Source: Archegozetes longisetosus
Lineage: Eukaryota > Arthropoda > Arachnida > Sarcoptiformes > Trhypochthoniidae
DNA length: 64,000 bases
Assembly: GCA_018873245.2 (NCBI GenBank)
Contig: JAEMBT020000005.1
Span: forward strand, 7,922,001-7,986,000
Direction of reading: 5' to 3'
Shown here: positions 48,398 to 57,949 of the stretch, piece after piece
Position numbering within the stretch: position 1 is the first letter of the stretch
Layout of the letters: each line of letters opens with the position of its first letter
Notes under the pieces: model-generated
The model's database searches: none
Seen by the model: the letters and a program-made list of their open reading frames with translations, nothing else
Told to the model about the DNA's origin: nothing
Translations under genes and position numbers: made by a program

Positions 48398-50993
48398 ATG
48401 ACATCAAAGATGTTACTAATTCTTTTGCTAATAACTGGTAGAACAAAATGCAAATCAAAAGTATTTGAAAATTTGACAATTGAAGAAAATGAAAACAATA
48501 ATAGCAAAAATGCACTATTAATATTCAACACAGATCATACTATTTATCAATTAAAGATCAATGGAAATGAAGAAGATATTACTCTTAAAAACATACCAAA
48601 ACTATATTCTAATCTCGATTTTAATCTAAAAAACATTGATTATAGTATAAATGGAAATTATATTATTTTTAACACTAATGATGGTTTGTACGCATCACCG
48701 CTGGATCCTAATAAACCAAATTTACTCAAAGTTAATAGTATCCAAAAAATGGTATCTGATAAAGTTTCTGATTTCACGATTGATTGGGTACATAATTTAA
48801 TATACCTAATACGTAGTGATTTGAATCAAATACATGTTGCGAATGTGACAGCAGTTCATTTACAGTATGTTATAGTTAATACGCCCAAACAAAACAAATT
48901 AACGTCAATAGCCATTAATCCGATTGAATCATTTATTGTATGGTCACGAAGTGGTAAATCGATCACGCCAAGTCGTGTAGAACCAAAGAGTAAAATTATT
49001 AAATCAAATCAAAATGGTTCTAATCAAATAACGCTATTCAATGAGATTACTCCGCCAACAATTGTAATCGATATTCTTATGAAGCGAATCTATTGCTATA
49101 CGCGTCAATTATTCTCATTTGATTATAATGGAAATGACAGAAAACAATATTTGTTAAGAAAAGAAGAATATCCAATATATTTTGATATATTCGGTGATAA
49201 TATATTCTGGTCTAGCAATGAATACAATGCAATTGTAAAAACAAATAAATTTCAGTTACAAAGTGTTAAGCTTGTCAGTATTAAAGATATTATAAGTAAT
49301 AATAATAATAACACATTCAACAAAATATATGGCCTTTCAATTGTACATTCGGCTAAGCAGCCGAATGGAAGAAATCGATGTCTTAATTCTAATTGTTCAC
49401 ATCTTTGTATTCCATTGAATAACGATGAATATGAATGTGTTTGTCCATATAGATTCAATTGTATTACTGATAATGACAAAAATGAAAATGCAAAAATAAT
49501 ATTTAGCGCGTATCGAAATATTTATCAGTTGGAACTTAATCAATATTCAGAGAATATTTCAATTGATAATATTACAAAATTATATTCAGATATTAATAAT
49601 CCAATGTTTATGCATTACAACTTAAATGATAATTATATTATTTGGAATTCTTTCCATCCAGAAAATGTGAATTTTGGGCAATTAGGTAATAAGAATAATA
49701 ATCAAAATAGTATTAAAAAGTTTATTTGGACAGGCATCAGTTGGAATACTGATTTTACTATTGATTGGATTCACAATTTAATTTATTTCATCCGAAGTGA
49801 TTTAAACCAAATTACTGTTGCAAACGTTAATTCACTTGATTTACAGTATGTTGTTATTAATAGTAGTGAGGCAAATGAATTACACACTATTACCGTAAAT
49901 CCAATTGAATCGTTTATTGTTTGGGCTGAATGTGGAGAATCGTATTATGAGCAATATATTAATCCATTTGCTGAAATGCCAACTTGTTTGAGAAGTTCTA
50001 TTAAAAAGTCACAACAAGACGGAACAAATCTAATAACATTAGTTAATACACAATTAAAATCATTACCTGTTAAAATTGTAATCGATTATCAATTAAAACG
50101 AATTTATTGGATTGACAGAGAATTGTTTCAATAGTCATCAATTGGCTATAATGGCAACGATAGACAGGATATACTATAATCAAAGAGTTTGTTTAATCTC
50201 ATTGAATATTTTGATATATTTGGTGATTATATTTATTGGTCTAATGATTATTATAATAAAATATATAAAACTAATAAGTTTGGTTTTGATGGTGAAAACA
50301 AATTAGTTGTCGTAAGTGCTCCGATACCTCAAGTTTATCCAAGAAATACCATGATAATCAGATGTACTTCTATAATACATTCGTCTAATCAACCAAATGG
50401 AACAAATCATTGTCTCAATTCTAATTGTGATTTAAAAATTCATATTTGTATACCAATTATCAATGGATACAAATGTGTTTGTCCACTCAATATATACAAT
50501 TGTACACAATCTGAATGGTTAACACTAGAATCAACACCAACACAATTGGATATTAATAACGAGAAAAATAATAAAGGATCGTTTACTACATTATTAATAA
50601 TTTTGGCTTCGGTCTTTGCACTTACTATTATATCAGTAATAATTTATATTGCTTTTAAAATTAAGAAAAGGTTTGTTTCTATAAATACTATATTGAATTT
50701 TGTCAATTTTTGTTATTTTACTTATTTTATTTACAAATTGAAAATTTTAACCTAATGATAGTTCATTTTTCTATAATAATAGTAATGAAAGCGCTGTTAA
50801 TAAAGATGATAATTATGATGAAACTATGCGTTACGAAGAAGCTTATTATGAACAATACGAAATGGTAAATGAAACAATGGGATGTTATGAGTATAATGAA
50901 TATTGCTATGCAGGAAGTGATATAAATGATAAAAAATTAACAACAGTCAATTCGGGAGAAGCATCAAATCTATATCTTACTATTGAACAATAA
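48398..50993 (+). CDS. LDL-receptor-like cargo gene: two YWTD propellers, EGF modules, TM, spliced tail
   Basis: The start is the ATG at 48398. A signal peptide (KMLLILLLITGRTKC) is followed by two tandem units of about 350 residues. Each has LDLR class B (YWTD-type) strands, e.g. DFTIDWVHNLIYLIRSDLNQ and TIDWIHNLIYFIRSDLNQ, and a C-terminal EGF module (CLNSNCSHLCIPL, CVCP). A TM helix (TTLLIILASVFALTIISVII) follows. A 91-bp intron (donor AAAAG|GTTTGT at 50671; acceptor ATGATAG at 50761) joins in phase 2 to a 77-codon tail rich in Tyr/Glu/Asn that ends NLYLTIEQ. Unit 2 holds two in-frame stops, TAG 50132-50134 and TAA 50177-50179. LDLR-family receptors bind and internalise ligands. A single large exon and the location between TIRs suggest capture by the element. 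Confidence 0.72.
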
Positions 50994-51223
50994 ATATATA
51001 ATAAGTTCATTTTAATATAACTTGTACCTTGAATTAAACAAATAATAAATTACTAATTGTATTAATAATAGTGTTTTTACATATTCGCAAAGTATACTAT
51101 TTGTATAATGAATTTACTTCAAAATTGGTTAAAAACAATATTTTTAAATTAATATTTATATATGAAATATAAAACATAAAGAATATGAATATATAACTAT
51201 TGGGAATACCTATTCAAAAATAA

Positions 51224-51380
51224 GGATACAAAAGTGTTGATGCCTTAATTCTAGTTGTTCACATCTTTGTATTCCATCGGATAATAATGAACATGAATGT
51301 ATTTGTACGTATAGATTTACTCGTGTTAATGATAATAATAATAACAACACGCGACTAAACATACGAGTTGTTTTGTGAAT
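51224..51380 (+). pseudogene. Decayed extra EGF fragment of the LDLR-like gene
   Basis: Downstream of the cargo gene, a short stretch encodes CLNSSCSHLCIPSDNNEHEC followed by ICTYRFTRVN, nearly the same as the first EGF module, with stops before and after. It looks like the tail of a third propeller unit or of a tandem gene copy. Confidence 0.55.
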
Positions 51381-51581
51381 TGATTTGCATTATTAATAAT
51401 ATTGGTAGTAAAATTGTTGTTGATCTGTAGATCTATACTGATTAATAAAACAATTAAAAAGTAAGTTGATTTTGTGTGATATACTTCCTACCTTAGTAAC
51501 AATATACAGTTTTCAAATTTAGATCAAACTGTACTCCTACAACAATTTATTTACAGAGTATTCTAAAATAAATATGGAAAA

Positions 51582-51637
51582 GATGAATTATTTTGGGTAT
51601 GTAGTTATTGTTTAATAGAATATTATATATGTAAAGG
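51582..51637 (+). pseudogene. 5' part of second zinc-ORF copy, split by an RTE
   Basis: YGKDELFWVCSYCLIEYYI is very close to residues about 35-53 of the 46927 zinc ORF. It ends in the target duplication of the retrotransposon. The C-terminal part reappears at 54178. Confidence 0.55.
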
Positions 51638-53809
51638 CACCGAAAAAGATCACCAGAATTAGGTGGGAAGATCTGGCTAATGACAACACCAGGATCGCAT
51701 TCGAAGCACACATACGTAACAAGTATTTAATGACTCCCAACGCAACAGAGAGCGCAGAAAAGGAATGGAGTCTCTTCAAGGAAGCGGTGATTGAGGCAGC
51801 AACCGAAGCATGCGGAATTAAACGTGTTGGCGCAGCATTCGGAGGCGGCCAAAGAACACCGTGGTGGAATGAAGAAGTCAAAATAGCCGTTCAAAGGAAA
51901 AAGACTGCATTCAAAGAAATGCTGTACGACAAAACACCAGATGCTGTTAACAAATATCGAGCAGCCCGAAAGGAAGCCGCAAGAACGGTGTCGGAAGCAA
52001 AAGCGCGATCGTGGGAGGAATTTGGTATGATCTTAGAGGATAACCACAAAACAGCAGTGAAAACGTTCTGGCAAAAAATTCGAAGAATACGCCGAGGAAA
52101 ACAAGATGCTTTACGGACCATCAAAAGCAAATCCGGGGAGGTGATCACGGATAACAACAAGATACTTGCCAGATGGAGAGAACACTTTAAGGAACTCCTC
52201 AACCCAGTGGAAGCTACGCCTGATGATCACATCAGCAGTATTAACGAACCAGTAGACCCAATTCTACAAGAGGAAGTTATGACTGCAATTAAAAACCTGA
52301 AGAATGGGAAAGCTGCCGGAATTGATGAAATACGAGCAGAAATGCTGAAGGCCATGGGCCGTAAAGGGTGCGAATGGTTGACACGAGTCATCAATGTGTC
52401 ATGGAAGACAGGAAAGGCACCAAAAGATTGGCAGCAGGGCATAGTGGTACCACTGTTCAAGAAGGGAGATCACAGAGAATGCTCAAACTATCGGGGCATA
52501 ACTCTCCTTAGTCAGGCTGGAAAGGTATATGCAAAAATAGTAGAGCAAAAGTGCCGGAAAAAAGTGGAATCTTTAATCCAAGAGGAGCAATGTGGATTCC
52601 GCCCAGGCCGCGGAACAACAGACCAACTCTTTACCCTAGCACAAGTATATGAAAAGTCTTGGGAATATGGGAGACCAGTTCACACGTGCTTCATTGATCT
52701 AGAGAAAGCATATGATCGTGTGCCAAGAGATGTACTCTGGAAGGTGCTAGAAGAATACAACATAAGAGGTGTGCTACTAAGAGCAACAAAATCACTGTAC
52801 AATCACTGTGGGAGTTGTGTTCGAATAAATGGGATGAAATCAAAAACCTTCATGGTAAACGCTGGACTCCGCCAAGGTTGCGTATTGTCTCCACTCCTAT
52901 TCACAGTCTTCATGGATAGGATATCGAGGCGCAGCCAAGGCAATGAGTGTATCTCGATAGGAGATGCAAGGGTGAGCAACCTTCTCTTCGCAGACGACGT
53001 TGCACAACTTGCGTCTGCCAGGGCAGATCTCCAGAGGGCACTTGATAGGCTCAATGAAGAATGCAACGCGGTCGGAATTAAAATCAGTACATCAAAAACC
53101 CAGGAAAGACGATATCTAGAACTCCACATGTGAGTGGCAACCTGCATGTTAGTGGGTCCCCACTACTAGAGGTTGAGAAGTTTAAGTATCTCGGGGTAAC
53201 ATTCACGAGTGACGGAAAATGGGACACTGAATTAACATCGCGTATTGGAGCAGCAGCTGGAGTCATGCGACAGTTGTATAGGACCGTCGTAACAAAAAGA
53301 GAACTCAGCACAAAGACCAAGCTCTCAATCTACAAATCCGTGTATAGACCTATCCTCACCTATGGACATGAGCAATGGGTCATGACCGAAAGAATGAAAT
53401 CGCGAGTACAGGCGGCAGAAATGCGGTTTCTAAGAAGGATAGCTGGATTGACATTACTCGATAGAATAAGGAGTTCAAACATCCGAGAAACCCTACAGGT
53501 AAGTCCGCTGCTTCTCTGGATAGAGAGTTCGCAGCTTAAGTGGTTAGGTCACTTGATTAGAATGCCACAAGACAGACTAGTAAAACAAGTCTACGAAGTA
53601 TGTCCAACAAGTAAGCGTCCAAGAGGGAGACCCAGAAGAAGATGGAAGGATTACATCTACAACATCGCAGAGGAGAAATTGGGTCTCAAGAAGAAGGAAA
53701 TAGAGAGCATTGCAAGAGACAGAAAAGCTTGGTCCCAACAGTTAGGCAAGCTACGAACCCTGCAACCCTAATAAGGATAAGCGGTTATTGCAAATGATGA
53801 TGATGATGA
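51638..53809 (+). mobile_element. 5'-truncated RTE-type non-LTR retrotransposon
   Basis: The insert is flanked by a 14-bp duplication TATATATGTAAAGG (51624-51637 and 53810-53823). It starts inside the ORF, carries reverse transcriptase, and ends in the tandem ATGATGATGATGATGAT typical of RTE 3' ends. It is visibly richer in G+C than everything around it, so insertion is young or of foreign origin. It lies in the sense direction of the Polinton cargo genes. Confidence 0.85.
51730..53771 (+). pseudogene. Reverse transcriptase of the RTE element, one frameshift, 5' truncated
   Basis: Two overlapping frames (51730-53133 and 53130-53771) form one polypeptide broken by a single shift near 53103. 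Motifs include the linker TPWWNEEVKIAVQRKKTAFK, RT fingers (NYRGITLLSQAGKVYAKIV; QCGFRPGRGTTDQLF), palm aspartates (FIDLEKAYDRVPRDVL) and catalytic FADDV, then a thumb and C-terminal block RGRPRRRWKDYI. These are the features of RTE/BovB-like ORFs (often annotated craniofacial development protein 2-like). The apurinic endonuclease domain is missing because of 5' truncation, so the copy is dead. Confidence 0.85.
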
Positions 53810-53823
53810 TATATATGTAAAGG

Positions 53824-54177
53824 AATAAAGATTAAGATTATTTTCTATTTATCAAATGATGGTTTAAGTAGCAATTTTATGTCGATTGCAGTTTGGTACA
53901 GCAATAAGTTTTCACAAGTTTTTGTATTTATTTTTAGAGTTAACAGGTGAAAAGGTTTTTAATATTGACCTTATAAGGATTAAAATAGCAGGGGATTAAA
54001 ATCTTTCAAAGTCGCCATAATTCTGACTCTTTCTGGTTTTTATTGCATTTCTTACATCTTATATACAGATTTTAATTGAATGTATCTTTAGTTTTTATTG
54101 TAGTAGGCAAACAGTGAACTTTAAATAAAGTTATCATTTTTAAAGACTAAATACGAAAAATTTACATATAAATAATA
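53824..54177. other. Non-coding spacer right of the RTE insertion
   Basis: AT-rich sequence separates the RTE 3' duplication from the second half of the zinc ORF copy. It could be a further small insertion because the zinc ORF should be contiguous, but no ends are recognisable. Confidence 0.35.
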
Positions 54178-54327
54178 CCAATCCTATAAAATGTGATTGT
54201 GGAAGACTTATAAATGAAAAATATCTAAAAATACATATAAAATATAATATCCATAAAAAGTATTCAACATGTTATTCTGAAATTATAAAAAAACAAAGTG
54301 AAAATGAAACAGTTTCAGGAGTCTAGA
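54178..54327 (+). pseudogene. 3' part of second zinc-ORF copy
   Basis: NPIKCDCGRLINEKYLKIHI and the following residues match the C-terminal CECG module and tail of the 46927 ORF, ending at a stop at 54327. With the 51582-51637 piece, it is a second gene copy interrupted by the RTE. Confidence 0.5.
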
Positions 54328-54835
54328 GGATTCTTAAAGACCCTTTAGAACTCTTAAGGAGTCTTTATTATAGCTTTAAAAATATTTAACTATCTTAAAG
54401 ATACTTTTAAACTATGATAATGTTTGTTTCAATTTCTTAATAAAGTTATTAATTATCTTTTAAAGAGGTTTATATGCAAATGCTATTAGGTTGACATCAA
54501 ATTTTTAAAAAAATATGAAAAAAAGAATCAAAGATTGTCAATAAAACTCTTAAATCTATAGAACTAAAATTATTAAAAATATTAGAATTTTCTAAGAGTT
54601 TAAAAAGTACTATATTAAATGAATATTTTCAAAATAAAAATTTAACCATTAAAATAGTTTAAACTTAATTTTGTTAGTTAACGGTTAAACTAAATATTTT
54701 GAAGATAAATATAATCAACTTCTAAAGTATTTTTCATATTTTTTATTAAAAGCTTTCATATTATTTATTTTTTATTTTCATTAACAGAGTCATGAAGAAT
54801 CTTTGATTCTTTATTATTTTCAGAAGTTAAAATAG

Positions 54836-55166
54836 TGCAGAGGTTTTATTGGAATTTGTTCTCTGCTGAGTTCGACAATAGTAAGTGTTGGTTACTTTCA
54901 GAGATCACTCAATCTGAAGAGTTTGGGAAGTGAAGAGTAAGAGTCTCTTCACTCCTTTATATAGTGACAGGAGCTGTTGACGTCTCCGTGGAAAATTTTC
55001 TAGAAATATTTATTGTTTGTCACTAACTGACCAACTACTAATTGAGGACACGTTGGTGACCTCGTTACTCTTTTAGAAAGTTTTCTTCAGAATTCGCATT
55101 TAAAGAAAAGAGGACACAAACAACCCTGTCCTACATCCAGTGGTCAGTTTGTGTCCTTAGGCTACA
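54836..55166 (-). mobile_element. LTR-like block (solo LTR candidate)
   Basis: On the minus strand the block starts TGTAGCCTAAGGACACAAAC, contains a CTATATAAAGG box (near 54965) and, towards its end, CCAATAAAACCTCTGCA. That is the U3-TATA-polyA order of an LTR. An 11-bp inverted repeat (AGGACACAAAC/GTTTGTGTCCT) lies at 55109-55158. No target duplication was found, so the ends are approximate. Confidence 0.45.
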
Positions 55167-55193
55167 ATGATGGGCAAGAAAGTAGGGCATTTT

Positions 55194-55478
55194 TTAAATT
55201 ACCTGAATACTGTGAGATCGAAAACAAAGGTCTGTTTTTGATCTCACAATAGTATTTATATTCATATCGCTTGCGCTCGATGATTTCATCATTGTATCTT
55301 TTGTTTTTAATATATTATTATAAAAATAATACATAATCAAATAATAATTTTTAGGAAGATATAAATTTATAAATCCATCTATAAGTATTTTTTTCCACTT
55401 TATATTAAACAACTTAACAAATTCATTACCTTTAAATATTAATCCATTTTTACAAGCATATTCGAACGTTATATGCAT
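55194..55478 (-). CDS. Hypothetical Polinton ORF, 94 aa
   Basis: An ATG-initiated minus-strand ORF, MHITFEYACKNGLIFKGNEF and on, moderately hydrophobic with a Tyr-rich stretch (YLPKNYYLIMYYFYNNIL). No family is recognised. It is adjacent to the LTR-like block and may be the intact remainder of an original element gene. Confidence 0.3.
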   Translation of the reverse strand: MHITFEYACKNGLIFKGNEFVKLFNIKWKKILIDGFINLYLPKNYYLIMYYFYNNILKTKDTMMKSSSASDMNINTIVRSKTDLCFRSHSIQVI

Positions 55479-55567
55479 TGTATTAGGAATCTTTTTTGTA
55501 AAAAAAATAAAATATTTATTTTTTTTATCGTTTAATATAAAACAGTTTATGTTTTCTTTGCATATAT

Positions 55568-55676
55568 TCTAATAACTTAGTAATTTAGTATTTTAGTAAT
55601 ATAGTAATTTAATAAGTTAGTAATATATTATTTTAGTACTTTAATTATTCAGTATTTTAGTCATTTAGTAATTTAA
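55568..55676. repeat. TTAGTAATTTAGTA minisatellite-like tract
   Basis: About 110 bp consist of repeated TTAGTAAT/TTAGTATT units in loose tandem, almost without G or C besides the repeated G. It separates the two flanking ORFs. Confidence 0.6.
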
Positions 55677-55755
55677 TAAAAAAAACATAATTTTTATATA
55701 TAATTTCATTAAATTATTGAGTTCCTAAATTCCTAAATTATTTTTGATATTATAA

Positions 55756-56070
55756 ATGAATAATCAGATAAAAAGATTTATACCATCTAATGATGAATTA
55801 ATAGGTATTGATAATATTATATCAAATGTTCCAGAATTGAAAGAAATGATAGAGAATGATGATTCTAATCTAGAAATAATCATAAATGCAATAGATAATA
55901 TAAAATCTTTAAATGAAAATGTGAAAACTACAATTAAACAATTTTTTATTACATTATATAAAACGAATATATCTTATAAAATATATAAATATTCTAATTT
56001 CAGAAATCTAGAGATTATTGAGAAATTATTAAAAAGAGAAGAAGAATATAAGAAAATTATTAAGAAATAA
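55756..56070 (+). CDS. Hypothetical helical Polinton ORF, 104 aa
   Basis: An ATG start, an acidic and Asn-rich N-terminus (MNNQIKRFIPSNDELIGIDN), then long amphipathic helices and a Lys/Glu-rich C-terminus ending REEEYKKIIKK. Coding-like reading continues in the same frame for a further 30 codons after the stop, so the gene may once have been longer. Family unknown. Confidence 0.4.
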   Translation: MNNQIKRFIPSNDELIGIDNIISNVPELKEMIENDDSNLEIIINAIDNIKSLNENVKTTIKQFFITLYKTNISYKIYKYSNFRNLEIIEKLLKREEEYKKIIKK

Positions 56071-56167
56071 GCATAAAAACATATTAATAATTCAGGTTTA
56101 GATGAATTAAATAATATGTTTTCAACATTAATTGTAGAGACTAAAACTAATAAACCATTATCAAAAT

Positions 56168-56309
56168 ATGTCAAATACATTTAAAAATATTAAATTACAT
56201 GATGATTTTAAACCTATTTTTGATAATGAAGGTATACAAACATATAGGGATGAAGAATTAAAAAATATGAAATCTGGTATAAAAGGTCCAACTTTTAAAA
56301 ACATATAAA
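56168..56309 (+). CDS. Very small Polinton ORF, 46 aa
   Basis: MSNTFKNIKLHDDFKPIFDN and the following residues, ending at a TAA, with more coding-like reading after the stop (INVPSLKNVVEIIKKI). Low complexity and short; could be a fragment of a gene overlapping the previous one. Confidence 0.25.
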
Positions 56310-56552
56310 AAATAACGACAATTAATGTTCCATCTCTTAAAAATGTTGTAGAAATTATCAAAAAAATAAATATTTTAACCATTCAATGACATTATCACAT
56401 CAAGTTATCAATAAAATAACCGGTTTGGGTTTATATATTATTTGGTATTTTATCTATACTTGTTTCAACATTGATATATTTTTTCTATTATGAAAAGTTA
56501 AATTTATACAAATGATTGGAACTTAAAATTTTCTCACCAAAAGGTTGAAGAA

Positions 56553-56900
56553 TTAAACGCTAACCAACAAATTACTTAACATATTATCATAGTTTATGAT
56601 TGGTGTCATTTCCATTCCATAAATGTCATTAGGGAATGCAAATACATGCACTTTGTGTTCGCTACCACACCTTAAAGATAATTTCTTAGTACTTTTATTA
56701 ATCTTTTTATTGACTGTTATATCTGTCTCCTTTTTTCTATTTACAGACACCTCATGACGATAGAAACTCTTCATATTTAGATCTTTCATAATACGCTTAA
56801 GACTTGAATCTGATATCCCTATCACTTTATAGAGTTATGGTTTGATTAATTCAGGATGTTCTTCGTTTGCTTGAACAAAAAATAAAACCTCTTTCATTAA
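56553..56900 (-). pseudogene. Possible transposase-like HTH fragment
   Basis: Minus-strand reading includes a helix-turn-helix-like ISDSSLKRIMKDLNMKS, preceded after one stop by FVQANEEHPELIKP, the spacing of Tc1/IS630-type N-terminal domains. It is a weak assignment based on pattern only. It ends KVHVFAFPNDIYGMEMTPII, where a transposase core would be expected but is not recognised. Confidence 0.25.
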
Positions 56901-57145
56901 CATGTTTTTCCTTATATTATCTGATACTATTGGGTTCGTATACTTTATACTATTCAACTGATTTTGTATTTAATATTATTTAAAACTGACCTTAAATAAA
57001 TTAATAACTGATCGATCTAGAACGATATTTATTTTTTGTCTGAACTGAAATGATTGAATGTGACTCCGACCCCCTAGTCACCAAAAAAACTAGTCAAGCA
57101 ACCAGCCTATGCGTTGAACCATTCGTGCACGAAGCTGTGTGTTAC

Positions 57146-57391
57146 TAGGCGGGATGAAAAGTTCTTAGAATTTTATTAATTCAATATATCTTAAATGATT
57201 AATGTATGATACAAATTAAAGATTTATTAAATATAGTCTCCCCCATTTTGAATTATCTGCCCCCATTTATTGTTAAGTTCTATCACACCCTTCACTTCGC
57301 CTTTTTAATTGAGACTATCGATTGTTGTTGAAACTGCTCGTTTAAACTCCTGATATGTTTCGAAACGTCTACCTCTCAAAGGGTTCTTTAC
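57146..57391 (-). mobile_element. Mariner relic (transposase C-terminus plus ITR)
   Basis: Minus-strand reading gives PLRGRRFETYQEFKRAVSTT, an in-frame stop, then ELNNKWGQIIQNGGDYI, the well-known end of mariner transposases (RWxKxIxxNGDY). It is followed by a putative ITR, AGGCGGGATGAAAAGTTCT (plus strand 57147-57165). The 5' part is missing. Confidence 0.55.
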
Positions 57392-57412
57392 TATCCCGAT
57401 AAAGTGTTTGAA

Positions 57413-57446
57413 GGGGACAGGGGGACGGGACAAAGGGACAGACGGG
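57413..57446 (+). other. G-quadruplex-type motif
   Basis: Five G-runs (GGGG, GGGGG, GGG, GGG, GGG) with 2-6 nt loops occupy 57413-57446, followed by a T-run and GTCCCTC, which can pair with GGGAC. It meets the G3+N1-7 pattern and stands out in this AT-rich element. Confidence 0.6.
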
Positions 57447-57540
57447 ACAGCTTTTTTGTCCCTCATAGAAAAGCATTATGGGACGTCAAAAGAATATGCA
57501 TAACGTTAATATTTAACTACAAGAATGTAAATATATCCCT

Positions 57541-57617
57541 CAATGGCTCAACCGGTAGAGCAAGCGACTATGAATCACAAGAATCACAATCTTCAGGGTT
57601 CGATTCCCATCACCTCC
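57541..57617 (+). tRNA. tRNA-like sequence (degenerate, RNA polymerase III boxes)
   Basis: TGGCTCAACCGGTAGAGC matches an internal A box with a D-arm stem (GCTC/GAGC). GGTTCGATTCC matches the B box/T loop exactly. Between them a plausible anticodon loop CTATGAA and a variable-arm-like hairpin AAGA/TCTT are seen, the latter part of a GAATCACAA direct duplication. The acceptor stem does not pair, so it is probably a decayed tRNA or the head of a SINE rather than a functional tRNA. It overlaps the 5' end of the following ORF. Confidence 0.35.
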
Positions 57618-57917
57618 ACTCCCTCTTCTCGAGTACTGGATTTTCTTGAGAGTATAGCGAGAAATACTTATAGTGAATCTACTGCTATAGACCGTAAAAT
57701 TGCTCAGCTTAAAACACAACGTAAAAGATTACGAGAGAACGCTAAAAAGATCAAACAACGTATAAGAGAACAAACTGAAAAGCTGAGACTTATAGAACAA
57801 GAAATTGATAACATCAACTTTCGACTTGAATGTAACAAAACTGCAGGATTTACGAGAAGACGAAGAAATGGGCTTAAAATAAGTCAAAGGGAATTGAATC
57901 GAGTGTGGAAAGTTTAA
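57543..57917 (+). CDS. Basic coiled-coil ORF whose N-terminus reads through the tRNA-like sequence
   Basis: A 124-aa ORF. The first 25 residues are the translation of the tRNA-like sequence, a known source of spurious N-termini. From about residue 30 on it is a strongly charged helix (IAQLKTQRKRLRENAKKIKQ and on) with heptad-like spacing and an Arg-rich patch, GFTRRRRNGLKISQ. This could be a nucleic-acid-binding protein of the element, such as a terminal or packaging protein, but no family is recognised. The true start is unclear, since no ATG follows the tRNA-like part. Confidence 0.4.
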   Translation: MAQPVEQATMNHKNHNLQGSIPITSTPSSRVLDFLESIARNTYSESTAIDRKIAQLKTQRKRLRENAKKIKQRIREQTEKLRLIEQEIDNINFRLECNKTAGFTRRRRNGLKISQRELNRVWKV

Positions 57918-57949
57918 TAGGAGATTGTGAGGTTCACCTCAATTAAGTG

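Noticed and set aside
50100-50190. An intron removing both stops of the cargo gene
   Set aside because: Residues conserved with propeller unit 1 (YNGNDR) lie between the stops, and the possible GT/AG pair would be only about 60 bp and delete a conserved strand.
51612-53320. Minus-strand ORFs across the RTE region
   Set aside because: Shadows of the reverse transcriptase; GC-rich sequence keeps antisense frames open.
57404-57649. 81-codon ORF with N-terminal Gly/Arg/Asp run
   Set aside because: It is the translation of the G-rich quadruplex-like stretch and the tRNA-like sequence in another frame; no independent coding evidence.
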